From the NCBI GenBank assembly GCA_027627225.1, contig CM051030.1:22171105-22235104 (forward strand): a stretch of 64,000 nucleotides of DNA. Direction: 5' to 3'. The stretch comes from Congeria kusceri. Lineage: Eukaryota > Mollusca > Bivalvia > Myida > Dreissenidae. The notes beneath the pieces are model-generated. The model did not search any database and was not told the origin of the DNA. It was given only the letters and a program-made list of their open reading frames with translations. The position numbers and the translations under genes are program-made. Shown here piece by piece: positions 12,634 through 26,272 of this stretch (its first letter is position 1; every line of letters starts with the position of its first letter).

Positions 12634-15600
12634 ACAAGAGGACCACGATGACCCTAGGTCGCTCACCTGATATCTCTGTATGAAATTCATTAAAATATCT
12701 CAATAGGTTTTCAACTTATTGAGCGAAAACTGTTTATCTATTTTTAGTAACAGTGACCTTGACCCCACCCACCACATCACAATATCTCAATGCGTTCTTA
12801 AGTTATTAAGCGTAAACCGTTTTTCTACTTTAAATAACAGTGACCTTGACCCCACCAACCCCATACGCAAGCTCAAGTGAGGTCTCGATATAAGATACGT
12901 GTATTAAGTTTCATTAAAATATCGCATTGCTTTCTCAAGTTATTGAGCAGAAACCGTTTTGCTATTTTCAGTAACGGTGACCTTGACCCCACCCACCCGA
13001 TATGCAATCCCAAGCAATGTCTCGATATAAGGTACTTATGTATTAAGTTTCATTAAAATAGCAAAATGCATTCTCAAGATATTTAGGGGAAACCATTTTT
13101 GTATTTTTAATTACGGTGACCTTGACCTTGACCCCTCCCACCCCATATGCAATCCCATGCGAGGTGTTGATATAATGTATCTATTCAATAAGGTTAATTA
13201 AAATATCTCAATGCGTTCTAAAGTTATTGAGCGGAAACCGTTTTCTATTTTTAGTAAGTGACCTTGACCCCACCCATCCCATATGCAATCCCAATCAAAG
13301 TCTCCATATAATGTTTCAACCAAATATGAAACCTCTGGGCCTTGTGGTTTCAGAGAAGAATTTTTTAATCATTTTGCCATTTACGTCTATACAAACCATG
13401 TGAGCCCAGGATGTGCCCAGCTTTGACCCAAGGGGCATCATTTGAACAATTTTTATAGAGGACCACTACACAATGTTACATACCAAATATAAAACCTCTA
13501 GGCCTTGAACTTTCAGGAGAAATTTTTTAAACTCATTTTGCTATTTACGTCTATGCAAATCATGTGCCCACCGGGGTGTGGCCAGTTTTGACCCCAGGGG
13601 CATCACTTGAACAATCTTTGTATAGGACCACTATACCATGTTACATACCAAATATGAAACCTCTGTGCCCTGCGGTTTCAGAGGAAAAGACTTTTAAAGT
13701 CATTTTGCTATTCAAGTCTTTATAAACCATGTGACACCAGCCCCCCGCGAGTGTGGCCAGTTTTAACCCCAGGGGCATCATTTGAACAATCTTTGTATAG
13801 GACCACTATACAATGTTACATACCTAATATGAAACCACTGGGCCTTGCAGTTTCAGAGGAGAAGAGTTTTAAAGTCATTTTGCTATTCAAGTCTATATAA
13901 ACCATGTGACCCCCGGGGTGTGGCTAGTTTTCAAACCAGGGGAATCAATTGAACAATCTTTGTAGAGGACTACTATACATTCTTAAATACCAAATATGAA
14001 ACCTCTGGGCCTTGCGGTTTCAGACGAAAAGATTTTTAAAGTCATTTTGATATTGAAGTCTTTATATAACATGTGACCACTGCGGTATGGCCAGTTTTGA
14101 CCCCAGGGGCATCATTTGAACAATCTTTGAAGGAGACCACTATACAATGTGACATACCAAATATGAAAAGTCTGGGCCTTGCGGTTTCAGACGAGAAAAT
14201 TTTAAAAGTCATTTTGCTATTCAAATTTCAAGTCTATATAAACCAAGTAACGCCCGGGGTGTGGCCAGTTTTGACCCCAGGGGCATCATTTGAACAATCT
14301 TTGTAGTGGACCACTATACAATCTTTCATACCAAATATGAAACCTCTGGGCCTTGTGGTGTGTATTGCGAGAAAAATGATGTAATACAAATGAAAAATAT
14401 TTTGTTATTAATTTGTGGTGATGATTATGATGATGATGATAATGATGGTAATAACAAGCAACATCATGATTTAGCGCTTTTTGGAAAATCCTTCTCCTGA
14501 AAGTGGCTTCACTTCTCCCTAAAATGTTACCCTAGGCTGAGCCCTGTGCTTATAACAAAAGGGCCAAATACCCAATATGAAACCACTGGGCCTTGTGGTT
14601 TCAGAGCAGAAGAATTTTAAAGTCATTTTGCTATTTAAATCTATATCAACTATGTGACCCACGGGGCGTGGCCATTTTTTACCCCAGGCATCATTTGAAC
14701 AATCTGTGTAGAGGACCACTAAACAATGTTACATACCAAATATGAAACCTCTAGGCCTTGCGGTTTCAGACGAAATGATTTTTAAAGTCATTTTGCTTTT
14801 AAAGTCGATATAAACCAAGTGACCCCCGGGGCTTGACCAGTTTTGATCCCGGGGGCATAATTTGAACAATCTTTGTAGAGGACCACTATACGATGTTACA
14901 TACCAACCTCTAGGCAATGCGGTTTCAGAGGAGAAGAATTTTAAAGTCATTTTGCTATTAAAGTTTATATAAATCATGTGACCCCTGGGGTTTGGTCATT
15001 TTTGACCCATGGGGCATAACTTGAACAATCTTTGTAGAGGACCACTATAGGATGTTACATACTAAATACAAAACCTCTGGGCCCTGCGGTTTCAGAGGAG
15101 AATTTTTTAAAGATGTTTTGCTCTTTAAGTTTATATAAACCATGTGACCCCCGAGGCGTGGCTGTTTTGACTTCAGGGGCATAATTTAAACAATCTTTGT
15201 AGAGGACCACTATAGGATGTTACATACTAAATACAAAACCTCTGGGCCTTGCAGTTTCTGAGGAGATTTTTATAGTCATTTTGCTATTTTAGTATACATA
15301 AATCATGCGATTCCCGGGGAATGGCCAGTTTTGACCCCAGGGACATAAATTGAACAATATTTATAGACGACAACTATAGGATGTTACATACCAAATAAGA
15401 AATCTCTGGGCCTTGCGATTTTAGAGAAGAAGATTTCTAAAGACATTTTTTTATTTAAGTTTTTATAAACCATGTGACCCCCAGGGCGTGGCCAGTTTTG
15501 ACCCCAGGGGTATGATTTGAACAATCTTTGTACAAGACCACTATAGGATGTTACATACCAAATATGAAACCTCTGGGCCTAGTGGTTTTAATGAAGAAGA

Positions 15601-15725
15601 TTTTTAAAGTCATTTTGCTATATATTCTATATAAACCATATGACCCACGGGGCATGGCCCGTTTTAACCCCAGGTGAATAATTTTAACAAACTTTGTAAT
15701 GATTACCAAAGGATGTTGCATACCG
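12634..15725 (+). repeat. Modular tandem repeat element, copy 2 (left end, modules A and B)
   Basis: The left end is ACAAGAGGACCACGATGACC, then AGGTCGCTCACCTGA. About five module A units of about 125-150 bp follow (TGACCTTGACCCC each time), then about fourteen module B units of about 165-170 bp to about 15720. Module B words are GACCCCAGGGGCATCATTTG, GAGGACCACTATACAATG, ACCAAATATGAAACCTCTGG and CTTGCGGTTTCAGAGG. No right-end hairpin is present. Frames through the array are artefacts of repetition. Confidence 0.8.
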
Positions 15726-18700
15726 ATTGTCAGGCGAACTCTGCGGGTGATAAGATACCGGACTTAATTTTATTTGACGAATTTCAGATACAACTCATAT
15801 TTGACCGTAAAAAGTCTAGGATGCTGAATGTTTAAATTAATAAAATTTACAAAAATACAAAGTCTGATTAACATGCTTTTCAACTGTATTGGCAATCTTG
15901 TGTGATTATGTTTTCATATATTTTAGAAAACTTAAACATAACAATGTGTGCGTTTTCGCGAATGTTTACATTGAACAAAGAAGGAAAACAGTGATGTTAA
16001 AAACTTTTAAAAAAGACCCAGATAAAATGATCAAAATGTAAATGAAAGTATATCATTTTATTGGGAATAAATTGAAGTTTCCGAATTTATTTACGCAAAT
16101 CCTAAGAAATCTGAAATGAGCAGTTAAGTAAAAACCACCCTTTATGTTCTCTGTAAGTCAACGAGCGCTTATCGATTTTTCTACCTGAGGAAGTTTCTTC
16201 GATGTGCATTTTTTCCTAGATGTAGTTCGACGTTTTAGCTACTAGAAATTTAAGCTGCTGCACTGTAATGAATTCGAATATTATGTCATGAAAAGCATAA
16301 ACAAATATTATTCAAAGCGCTAAAGGCACTGCAGTTGCTCCATATTTCGTAACCATGGGCACAATGCAGTCTTTTCAAATTTACATATCGAAAGATATTG
16401 AGATTCTTTCAATGCGAAAATCTGTTTATGTTTAGAATCAAGACTAAAATTAAATGATTATTATTGCATTCATTTGCGTGTAAGTACTGATATTTAAGTA
16501 CACGTTGCACATTTATTTTAAATATAAAAAAAGATGTAAGGTCCGATATAACTGATTTATTAAATTGATTCGTCTAAATGATTTATCGCATTTTCAATTT
16601 AGTCAAGCGGTATGCATTAAAAATGTGGGACTTGGTATTTTATGTATAATTGCAGAATGTTCACAAATTTGTTTAAATGAATTAGTATTGAATGTGTGTA
16701 CTTGAACAAATAAATACAATCCCTATTGTAAGTTACATGCATGCATGCATTTCAAAAACAAGTTATCAGCCATCATATTAAAATGTGACGGCCTATTAAT
16801 TAAAACAGAATTTCTGCAGATGTATTCCTAAAATGCATGCAAATTAACTTGATAATCTGATCTCTATTACTCAAATGCGATAACTCAATGTGTTTAAGAT
16901 AATTCTGCGTAAATAAAAACGTTTTTCTCTATAAACATCATGGATTAACGTGCGTTATCGTAGTTGCAAATTGAATAAATGTATATCGAAGAATCGTCCT
17001 CATTTGATTATGACTCTTCAGTCTTTTCTCCATTTCATGCGGTCACATTGAATTTCGTGATCGCATCATAAAAATAAATACACTGACAGTATATCATAGA
17101 CAATCAGGAGAGGGATGAAATATGCCACAGTAGTTATTGACAATTAGGAAAGGTATGTATGTCACAGTGCTTATATAATACGAGGGGCGTCCCAATACAC
17201 CATGACAAGTTCATTAAGAAAAGATAATGAATTGCTACAAATACAATTTTCAAATATGTTTTTCATACACATCATCTACACACATGTACAAACTATCATT
17301 ACAAAATGGTAACAAAAATACCATACCAGCCTTAAACAATCATAAAATAATAAAATCTCCACAAATTTTCAAAGATTTAATTAGCATGCCTTTTTTTTAG
17401 AATTTTATAATAAACCTACAAATTATTTTATGTCAAAACTATACATGTCAAACAAAAACATCCATTACTCGCTTTATATATCTGTGTAATCTTAAACGAG
17501 GCATTGAACAATATGCAGTTTGTAAAAACTCTTGATCTAAAAATCGCAGTGCGTAATTTTGCTCTCTTAATTATATGCCGTTTCGAATTGTACCTTATGT
17601 ACATTTCGATAAAATATGAGGCCATTGTAGAACAGTACGAGTACTACATATACAAGGACTTTGACAACGTGTTAAAGCGTCATCTTTTATTGATGTGTCT
17701 CATGAAAAAAGAATGCAAATATTTAGTTTGGCAACAATACTGATGAGACAAGTTCTTTTTCCTATTTTTAATATCGTGATATTTTCTGCTATATCACTAT
17801 AACCAACACACATTCGCCGACTACACATTTATAGAGAATTAAAACACAGCGTAGAAAGACTCTTAGTGACAAAAGAAACAAAAACATGTGATTTTTGATT
17901 GCATATTTGCTAAGAAGGAAACATTTGTTGTAATGATGTTTAATTTCCAGCCTTTAAACTTGAAAATATGGCTTTTTATATAATAGTATACGACACCATA
18001 ATACAAATTAATTTGTAAGTAACGAACACATATTTTTCAAGCTTAATTATTATATAATACAAACAAAATCGTTTTATGCTAGTTAACAAGTCAATATGCA
18101 ACGAGCCATGCAGAATAAACGATGAAGCGTGGTATTTATGAGCACTGATTGTTAGTGATTCGAAGTCAAAAGTGGATCATACGATCAGTGCTCTCGATTT
18201 ATTAATACTACAGCTTAAAACTAGTACATTGCATTAATTTGTTGTCAAAATATTCAGAAAAAGAATCGGTAACAAGAAATAACTCTTTCACAACGGGTCA
18301 AAAATAACCAATGTAGCGCATAAATTTAGTGGTCTTATTCCAGGACATCAAGGTGAATATTTCGGCTATATTCAAGTAAATAGCGAAAATAGGAGTGTCG
18401 TTATTTGACGTAACATTTTTAATAAATAGACTTATTTTTAGAAATTGTTATTGTAATAAATCATATGATGTACATATTATAATGAACATGGCATACATAT
18501 TCTTTAAAAAATAAAAGGTAAGAAAACATTCGTGATTTTTTGCTGGTGTGAAGAAGGGCCTTTTCAAGTTTCGATTTATTGACTCGTAGCTTGCGAAAAA
18601 AGAAGTAGTTTTCCGCGATGCCTGTTTTGGAAATAACCGTTTCAAAAGACCTTTGGCTTCCGCCAACAGTCTAAAAACGATCGTTATTAGTTAAATTACT

Positions 18701-19774
18701 GGGCACACGCTAAGGGTGAAAAAGAGATAGAGGACTTCTTAATCTGTCGAAGAGAAAAAAAATTGGACAAAATTTATAATTAACCTTAAACAAGACCAAT
18801 ATGATGAATATTAGAAACCTCAATATTAAAATTACACACATGCACAGTTTGTATATAAACTTTAAACCGTATTATTTTGCAAAAATAACGTGTGATTATA
18901 TTGTTTAATGTTTATAATATCGTCATGTAGGCGTTGCCTTGAAATTTTACCTACATCGAAGAAGCAAAAACAGTTATGTTATCGATCTTAAAAAGGCAAT
19001 TATCCTGCAATCGAAATTTAAATATTATCACTTTTATCCGGAAGACTAACGTTTCCGAATGTATGTGCAAACATTTTGAGAAATAATGCATACTTTGTGA
19101 TAAGAAGTTAAGTACAAAACGCTACATATGTTCCGTATAGGCTATCAACCTCCGCGCAGAGATTTTACTGGTCCTAAGCATAGCTCAGTAACTCAAATAA
19201 CTGTAAACCGCTAGGAAAGGTAACCGCTGCGAGGAGTTTGAAAGGCTACGGAACGCTTATATCGATTTTCTACCAGACGAAGTTTTTTATCGATATAATT
19301 ACTGATGTGTAGCAGACAGCTACTAGTATTTATAGGTTCAGAATCTAATCGACTATCTGTGCTGCGTTAATTACATATTCCATATTGTTCGTTGTGATTC
19401 ATGGTCAAATGAAAAGTTAAACATGCGAGATTAATAGGTTAGGATTAGTATGTCCATGATTATACTCGGCTCGTGACTCAATTAAATCATTCATAAATGA
19501 CTTCGAACGCTGCATTGTGTATTACTTTCTTCCGCGATTTAACTCAAATTTGAACATACACTAAAAGCTGTAAATTACTCCACTATTTTAGAGTTATGTT
19601 CTTATCACAGTCCTTATCAAAATGATGAATATTTGGCAAGCGTTAAGGATATTCAAAATGGCACTTCTTTCTTTCGCATAGATGAATCTCACTGACTAAA
19701 TGCTGTAAGATCATTGCGATTGAGACCATCGGTCTTCAAAATGTGGTAAATAGTGTTGTTCTGAGAACAGCTAA

Positions 19775-19850
19775 AACACTACATCAAATGGGGCTCGAAC
19801 CAGCCAACGTCGACTCGATTAAAATATGTCGTTTAAACTCGGCCATACAA
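19775..19850 (-). repeat. tRNA-like Pol III promoter (degenerate tRNA or SINE head)
   Basis: On the minus strand, TGGCCGAGTTTAAACG matches a tRNA A box and GGTTCGAGCCCC matches a B box, 44 nt apart, which is normal spacing for a tRNA. I cannot pair a 7-bp acceptor stem, so a working tRNA is unlikely. A tRNA pseudogene or the head of an old SINE fits better. Confidence 0.4.
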
Positions 19851-21133
19851 TTAACCTAGACGAACGTGTAATGTGTACCCCTTGTAAGTAAGAAATTTGT
19901 AAGACACTTGTTTTAAAAAGTTCTTGGTAAACTAATATTTGTAGTTTTTTTGCTATTCAATACTTTCGTGTTGCGAACGCTTTATATTTTACCTATTTCA
20001 GTTGATGTTTATTTATTATTTCATGTTGTATTTCCATAACGGAAATATTCGCTTCCGCGAATATGATGATATCGATTTTATCAGGGGCAACACTTGTGAA
20101 AACGGTAAATTTGCTAGACTGTTAAAAGCCCATTTAAAGGGCCATGTCGCGGGTAGGTCAATAAAGGCATTTGATAAATTAAATTTCATTAACAGATAAT
20201 TAATATCAAATCTGTGTCAAAAACGATACTTTGTTTCTATCATGCAACTGTTGACAAATACATTTAACTTTATTATATAACCGTCGTCATCGATTATACT
20301 TTCGCAGGTGCGGTGAAATTAGTACTACTTACTTAGTAGTATTAAAATTGATATTATGAATAAAATATACGTGATGTACCGTTACGCGAATTAGCTACAC
20401 TGATAAATGTTGTGTACCGTAGGGAAGTTTTTAAATATTGAAGTGCGCGACTTTGTAAGCGTGATTTCGAATCCTACTAGGACCGTGTAGCAAAAATATT
20501 GTTTTAGTTTGTTTTATTTTTTCTTAATGATTCGAACAATACATATATCTTCTTGAAATAAATGTTCGATAAAAAAGGAAATTATAATGGTCTTGTGTTA
20601 ATACGTGTCTATATTTATGTAAAATACCGTTTAAAGAAATTATTCTCGTATCGAAAAATACGGATGTGTAGAATATTTAGTTATGTTTAGAGTGTTTACA
20701 GCAATGGTTTTGTGGATTATACACGGACTTCTCGTGCAATTATATATGAGCCGTCAATATCCGTGCAGAGATTTAACAGGGGCTGAGCATAGCTCATTAT
20801 ATTCCGTCTGGCATGAAGTTCACGAGACCATAGTCGGATCAAATGGCGAGAATTAACATCGTGGAATCCGAAGAAAAGCACGTAGACAACGCAAAATCCT
20901 TGCGTTGTTATAATTACTGTTTATCTGTCTCTTTTTGATTTTCATGTTAACTTGTAATATATATAGTCGACTGCGCGAATGCATATTTAGATAATTGGAT
21001 AGTTGCCTGTGGTCACAACGTGTCACGCTCCATTGATTAACGGAATATGAGTTATAGACTGGGTGGGCCGCATTTTGTATCACTAAAATCGTTGGAGAGT
21101 GAAAACTCGCCTTATACAATAAGGGTGCCATCA

Positions 21134-21247
21134 ATTGGAACCTTGGTCTTTTTTTTAGATCAAATTAGTTTCTGCATCATTTCAGCCATATGGAATAAAT
21201 AAAAATGAGGCGCAAACTAATTAATCTAAAAAGACCAAGGTCCCAAT
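21134..21247. repeat. Foldback, about 38-bp arms
   Basis: ATTGGAACCTTGGTCTTTTT at 21134 onward pairs with AAAAGACCAAGGTCCCAAT ending at 21247. Pairing continues over AGATCAAATTAGTTT and its near-complement, leaving a loop of about 35 nt. This is a MITE-like palindrome or a structured RNA locus. Confidence 0.6.
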
Positions 21248-21950
21248 CTATCTATATATATATTCCCTGAAAACTTCCGAATCTGAACGTTTTTAACTCG
21301 TGGTGGCAGTGGTTACTGAAGAGTACCACTCGGGAAGTAACCACTGCGGAGAGTTTGATGAGCGGTGTTTAGGGCATTTATCTGTATTCGAGGTCTGTGT
21401 TTGATAAAGAAAAAGAAATCATTCAAGCCCGCAAATCCATAATTATTTATTTCAGATGACGCCACAGCTCATTTTGCTGTAGATTGCAATGATTATATAT
21501 TATGAGATTTAAATATTTAAATCGTACTGTATTTTCAGTTAAGTTCTCCTTTCGAGGGTTTACACAGCGACTAGATGTTTGAACTGTCGCTACCCTATCG
21601 GCGCACATTGCTTTTTATGACATTTTAAATATAAGCAATGTTTTGAAACTCCCTGTATCATGCCGTACTTGTACGATCGGGCAACAAACATAAAAGCAAC
21701 CAAATATAAAAATTACAAAGTGATATTGATGGTGTATTGATATTTATGCAAGTACTTCTCGTCACTAACGAAGTTTTGTTTCAGTAATCCAAGATAGAGA
21801 AACATTTAAGACAAAGTTTGAAAAAAGCGTTGCATGAGAATAAACATACATCGTTTAACACTAAGTAGTCAATTCACAAGTAATCGCTTACTAGCACGTG
21901 ATATACCTTTTTTATATATATAAAACTTAGGTTATAATGGAAATATATTA

Positions 21951-22088
21951 TCTGACTCAAGTTGTCATGTCATACCATATTTTATTGAGTTCACGAATTG
22001 TGTCAGTAAGTGAGCCTTTGGCGAGCTTACTAACGAGTTTCATGGACGACTTAAATGAAATATGGTATGAAATGACAACGAGTGTCAG
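21951..22088. repeat. Foldback, about 65-bp imperfect arms
   Basis: TCTGAC at 21951 pairs with GTCAGA at 22083-22088. Inside, GTCATACCATATTT pairs with AAATATGGTATGAAATGAC, and CAGTAAGTGAGCC pairs with GGCGAGCTTACTAACG. The loop is only a few bases. I see no flanking target duplication. Confidence 0.6.
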
Positions 22089-22176
22089 ATCATTTTTATC
22101 ACTTGCTTTTAAACGAAAAACAAACGTCTAATTTTACCAAAACATGCTGATAAATTCTAAAAAATGTGTACTGACG

Positions 22177-22223
22177 TGACGTCATTTCATGTTGACGACG
22201 TCATTTCACCAAAATAACGTCAT
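22177..22223. promoter_or_regulatory. Cluster of CRE-like ACGTCA motifs
   Basis: A full palindromic TGACGTCA is at 22177-22184, GACGTCA at 22197-22203 and AACGTCAT at 22216-22223. These match the binding site of CREB/ATF-type bZIP factors. No gene is close, so any function is speculative. Confidence 0.3.
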
Positions 22224-25200
22224 GCAATTGGTCAGTCAAATAACACAAAGACAATGAAAAAATGTAACATTACACATATGTAATATAGAAATATTTGTAA
22301 TGCTTGTATAACACGGAAAACAATGTATGAGTCAAATTGCGATTATACCAATGGTCACCAGACAGCCACAATTATTGGTGAAATCGCATTTTCTGCAAAA
22401 TCGCATGTTTCCCTAAATAATACGAAACTTAATTCCATACATTGTAGTTTGAATAGTGGTGTATAATAAGACCCCCATTTGTAAAAATATAAATACTACA
22501 AGTGCATGTTTATGATATCATAGTAAATAAAAAACAGGTTGCATTGTAATATATATAAATTGTATTAACACACAAATAACAATGATTACTAATACAGGAC
22601 CATCTACAAACCATATACGGTTACTGTTATTCTTACACTGTACATGTATTAATTCTCATTCTGTCCCATTTTAAAATAGTGAAACTGCCAGGCCTGGTTC
22701 GCCACATTTCTATAGTTCAGATGTTGCGATCAGTTCTCTGTTGGAAGATTATTCTCTCTACTTTCAAAAAAAATAAAAAATAATAAAAAAATGTTACTTC
22801 TAAAAAAAATCAACTCACTCGACTGTAGTCACAGGTAGAATGCATTCACGATTTCGACAACGAATATATACTGTCTAGTCATAGATTGCAGGAACATTCA
22901 AAATTTCACGTAATTCGATGTCACGAAACATCAAAATGTCCAGGGGATTATTAAATGAGAACACGTGTTTGGAGAAGTTACAGCAGAATGTATCAACAAA
23001 CGCTTACATAAATAGATCCGTGTACATTCTGAAGTATGCTACTATTAACGCTCACATAAATATTTATATCAATACTATTTAAAGAATCATTACCTTGTGT
23101 TATTTGATAGTCCAAATAGCGTTGGTTTAAACACGGTTTGGGTCGCATTTTCCAGGAAAAAAATTGACGATGCATCAAACACGAACTGTTAACAAATGCA
23201 ATTTAGTAAATGGGTTTTCTTTGCCAGAATTTTGCGTTCTGATTATATTTAAAATGGCTTTCTGCAATAGCAGTCGCATACATTTGAATATGCTATTTTT
23301 TATTTTATTTATTTAACTATTGTATAAATAGAGATAATATTCGATTAGAGTTGAATACAAATCAAGTTTAAAACGCTTCGCTTAGAATGCATTGGCGAAT
23401 GGAGAGTGGAGCTGGAACGCAATCAGTCGATACTGTGCTAAATCTTGTAATATGAATATTAAGACACTTTGACAGGTGATTATGTAGTTGCCTTACACAA
23501 CATCATGTTGTTGCAGTTAATTCGTATTTTCATTAATATGTGACGTTACTATGAGCAACATATGACAAGAACTCATACATTTGAGTATTTTATTCTTATA
23601 TTCATAAAAATGACCAAAATTAGCATTGTTGTTATTGGACACAACAGTGAACACGACTGACATTGAGTGCAATAGTGTGTCAAAAAAGGTAGCCGTGTTA
23701 TCTACATGACAGTTGTGTAAAGCCCACATCTTGAATACACCACTCTACTACGGGATGTTATCTAACCGATTTCATATGACAAGTGGGATAAATAGGGAAT
23801 AGTATGTGAGTGTTGCATAAAGATCAATTTTACCGTGCGAGGCTGATAAAACATGGAAGAGCAAGGCAATACTTTTTAAATAACAAATCTGTGGCACTTG
23901 AGTTAGATCTACTGTCACACGTGATCATCTTTCGATCTATAAATAGCGATCAGATAAACATGGTCTAAAATATCAATAGTATATAGATTAAGTTTATACA
24001 AAGGGTTGTTATTCTATTGATTTACTTGTAGTAGTAGGATAACTATACATTATCTGATATCAGGCGTGTTGCACAACATTTCCAGAAAACACTCAAAACA
24101 ACTAATGGTACATAAAAATGTCAACCTCCCATTCATTCTGAATCACTGAAAATATCACGACATTGTAATAAATAGTAATATTGTTTTGATAATATAGGCA
24201 TACCGATCCATTTCAAAAATTGTGCTAATGTTACTCCCAGATTATAACAAAGCTCATCCAGAATCTTATAAAAGTATCGATGGCCGTTACGGCCTAGTTA
24301 TTTATGGAACAGTCAATATATGATACCTAATAGGATTTTAAGCCACAAACCGATAGTATGCAACAGTCACTGCACTGCTAATAGTTTAATTTCAACCAAA
24401 CATTTTGCAGCTATTTGTGTTGGACGTGTTGCTTGACAAACGCAAATTCGACTGTAAACGGATTAGAGAAACTCTTCAAATGTCTAAATCGCTTAAACTG
24501 ACCTTGTAAGTATATGGCTTTATCAACTTTAGTTATATATCAGTGATATGTTGATAGTTGTTGAATAAAAGTGTCACATCTCGTTGATAATTATTTGTCA
24601 AAACAAAACTAATGAAATACCTGTTTCGCGCATTATCCATGTTAAAATAATCAACACTTGAACACACAGACACGGCATTGTAACTAACACGTTTATGTCC
24701 CATTGATTGCGGAAGTTTTAAACACGGTTACCGGTATTAATATTTACACACTCAGCAAGTATGGGCCCGATACGCTAGACTTGTACGTTGTACAAATAGA
24801 GTTTTAAAACAGATAACAATATAGGAGTAATGAAACACGCCGGTGCACGATATTTTCAAAAATATTAATAAGTCCGAATATCTTGCATATTCACATGAAA
24901 TGAGTATGCGATTCTATTTTATTTATGGCGTTTTTAGTAAGATTAATATCACAAGAAGCATTCATTCAATTTGAGATCAATGATGGAGGGAAAACTATAT
25001 TATTTCTAACCGTTTGTATAGTTGCGCTAGCAAATAATTTTACATCTTTATGGTCGCGTGTTTGTTACTCGTTGACGTGCAAAAGCTGAGATGAACAACT
25101 CACATATTTGTGTTTATCTACGGTAAGCTATATCTACACGGTTAACGTAACAAATAACGTTTAGAGCTATATCTGCGCGAGTTGTCCATGAGTTTTATTT

Positions 25201-25607
25201 AAAGTAGTTACACTTTCGTTTCGTGTAAGGCTTAGCTACTTTTGGCGTTCAGCTAAACAATAGTATTCATGTAAAGAAGCATATCACATGAAATAAGAAA
25301 TCACTTGGAGAGCGTAGACCTCCGTCTATAATCGCTGCCGAAAGTTTACTACACATGTCCTAGTCAGGCAACATGTTTATAGCAATCGATTGGTTAAACC
25401 AGGCATTTTATGCTTGATACAAAGTCCGTATGTGTGTGTCTATTCCGTGTGCTATAGCCACGATTACCTATCATATTACAGGTACACATGTCAGCCATTT
25501 AAAGCGGTATTAAGAGGTTTTCGGGTATGTTTGTGAAATGACACAAGGATTTATACATAGAACCCAACAATTTAACTAGGTATTGAATATGGTTCTCTAC
25601 TTATATA

Positions 25608-26141
25608 CAGTGGACTCCCGATGGTTAGAAGTCGCAGGGACCGGCAAGGAAACTTTGAGCCATCGACATATCGAGCTGAACAGAGTAGTTATGCATGTTC
25701 GGGTAGTAATCCGACTGCCTTATTTTCAAATCTCCAACTGAAGATTTTTCAGACATCTACAATAGTTATTAACAGACATCAATAATGTATTTATGTATTT
25801 GTGCAATGTTATTAGTTTTAGGTTGTTAATGCTGTGAAATAAGTTAATGCGTGATCTCAACACTTTACACTAATCGATTGAATCTAACCTACAAGTATTA
25901 ACGAATCGATGCGACCGAAGCGTTTTCTAGCACAACAACAAAAAAACAATAAACTGTGTGAAAACGGTAACTGGGGCCGTGACAAATATTTCGAGCCATC
26001 CGAAAATTCGACCCTCGGGAATTCGAGCCAAACGAAAGAAACGGATATGAATATAAAGCAATAACATATCTGTCCCTCGAAGAAACTCTGAGCCATTATG
26101 TAATTCGAGGCAAGCAAGTTCTAGCCAACGGGAGTCGACTC
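25608..26141. mobile_element. Tigger/pogo-like non-autonomous DNA transposon
   Basis: The left end is CAGTGGACTCCCGATGGTTA and the complement of the right end is GAGTCGACTCCCGTTGGC. TA lies directly outside both ends (25606-25607 and 26142-26143), the target duplication of Tc1/mariner/pogo elements. Internal words of the type TTCGAGCCA and CCCTCG repeat in both orientations, typical of Tigger-derived MITEs. There is no transposase frame. Confidence 0.65.
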
Positions 26142-26156
26142 TATGTTATCCGCATT

Positions 26157-26272
26157 GTATGTATTTATCCCTCCTGCAAGAACGCATTTAAATGGACATT
26201 TGGCCAAGGTCAGTCAATGCCATAATGACTGTGGAGAACGACTCTTAGAAGGAAATATGGATAAATACATAC
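26157..26272. repeat. Short foldback element
   Basis: GTATGTATTTATCC (26157-26170) and GGATAAATACATAC (26259-26272) are perfect reverse complements around an 88-nt centre. It sits 15 bp outside the Tigger-like element. It may be a minimal MITE. Confidence 0.45.

Larger units (their letters stand above)
15726..25607. other. Gene desert, AT-rich
   Basis: I see no convincing exon in nearly 10 kb; the longest open frames match nothing I know. Blocks at about 15850-16240 and 18880-19300 look like old diverged copies of one another (shared GTTTCCGAAT, GCAGTTAAGTA/GAAGTTAAGTA, CTTATCGATTTTCTACC in similar order). GCAGAGATTT...GCATAGCTCA recurs at about 19160 and 20765. A mariner-like end (ACGAGGGGCGTCCCAA) at 17180 has no partner. 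Hairpins and a tRNA-like promoter are listed separately. Confidence 0.5.

Noticed and set aside
14042..14977. Overlapping frames on both strands containing FEQSLKETT-type or SSETARPRGF-type repeats
   Set aside because: They follow the module B tandem units and are interrupted in other units.
17180..17200. Mariner-like end ACGAGGGGCGTCCCAA
   Set aside because: No matching inverted end or transposase found within several kb.
18448..18666. 72-codon minus-strand frame starting MAEAKGLLKRLFPKQASRK
   Set aside because: The first part looks protein-like, but there is no family match, no neighbouring exon and it dissolves into AT-rich text.
20455..20500. Second tRNA-like B box (GATTTCGAATCCTACTAGG)
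   Set aside because: No convincing A box or acceptor stem at correct spacing.
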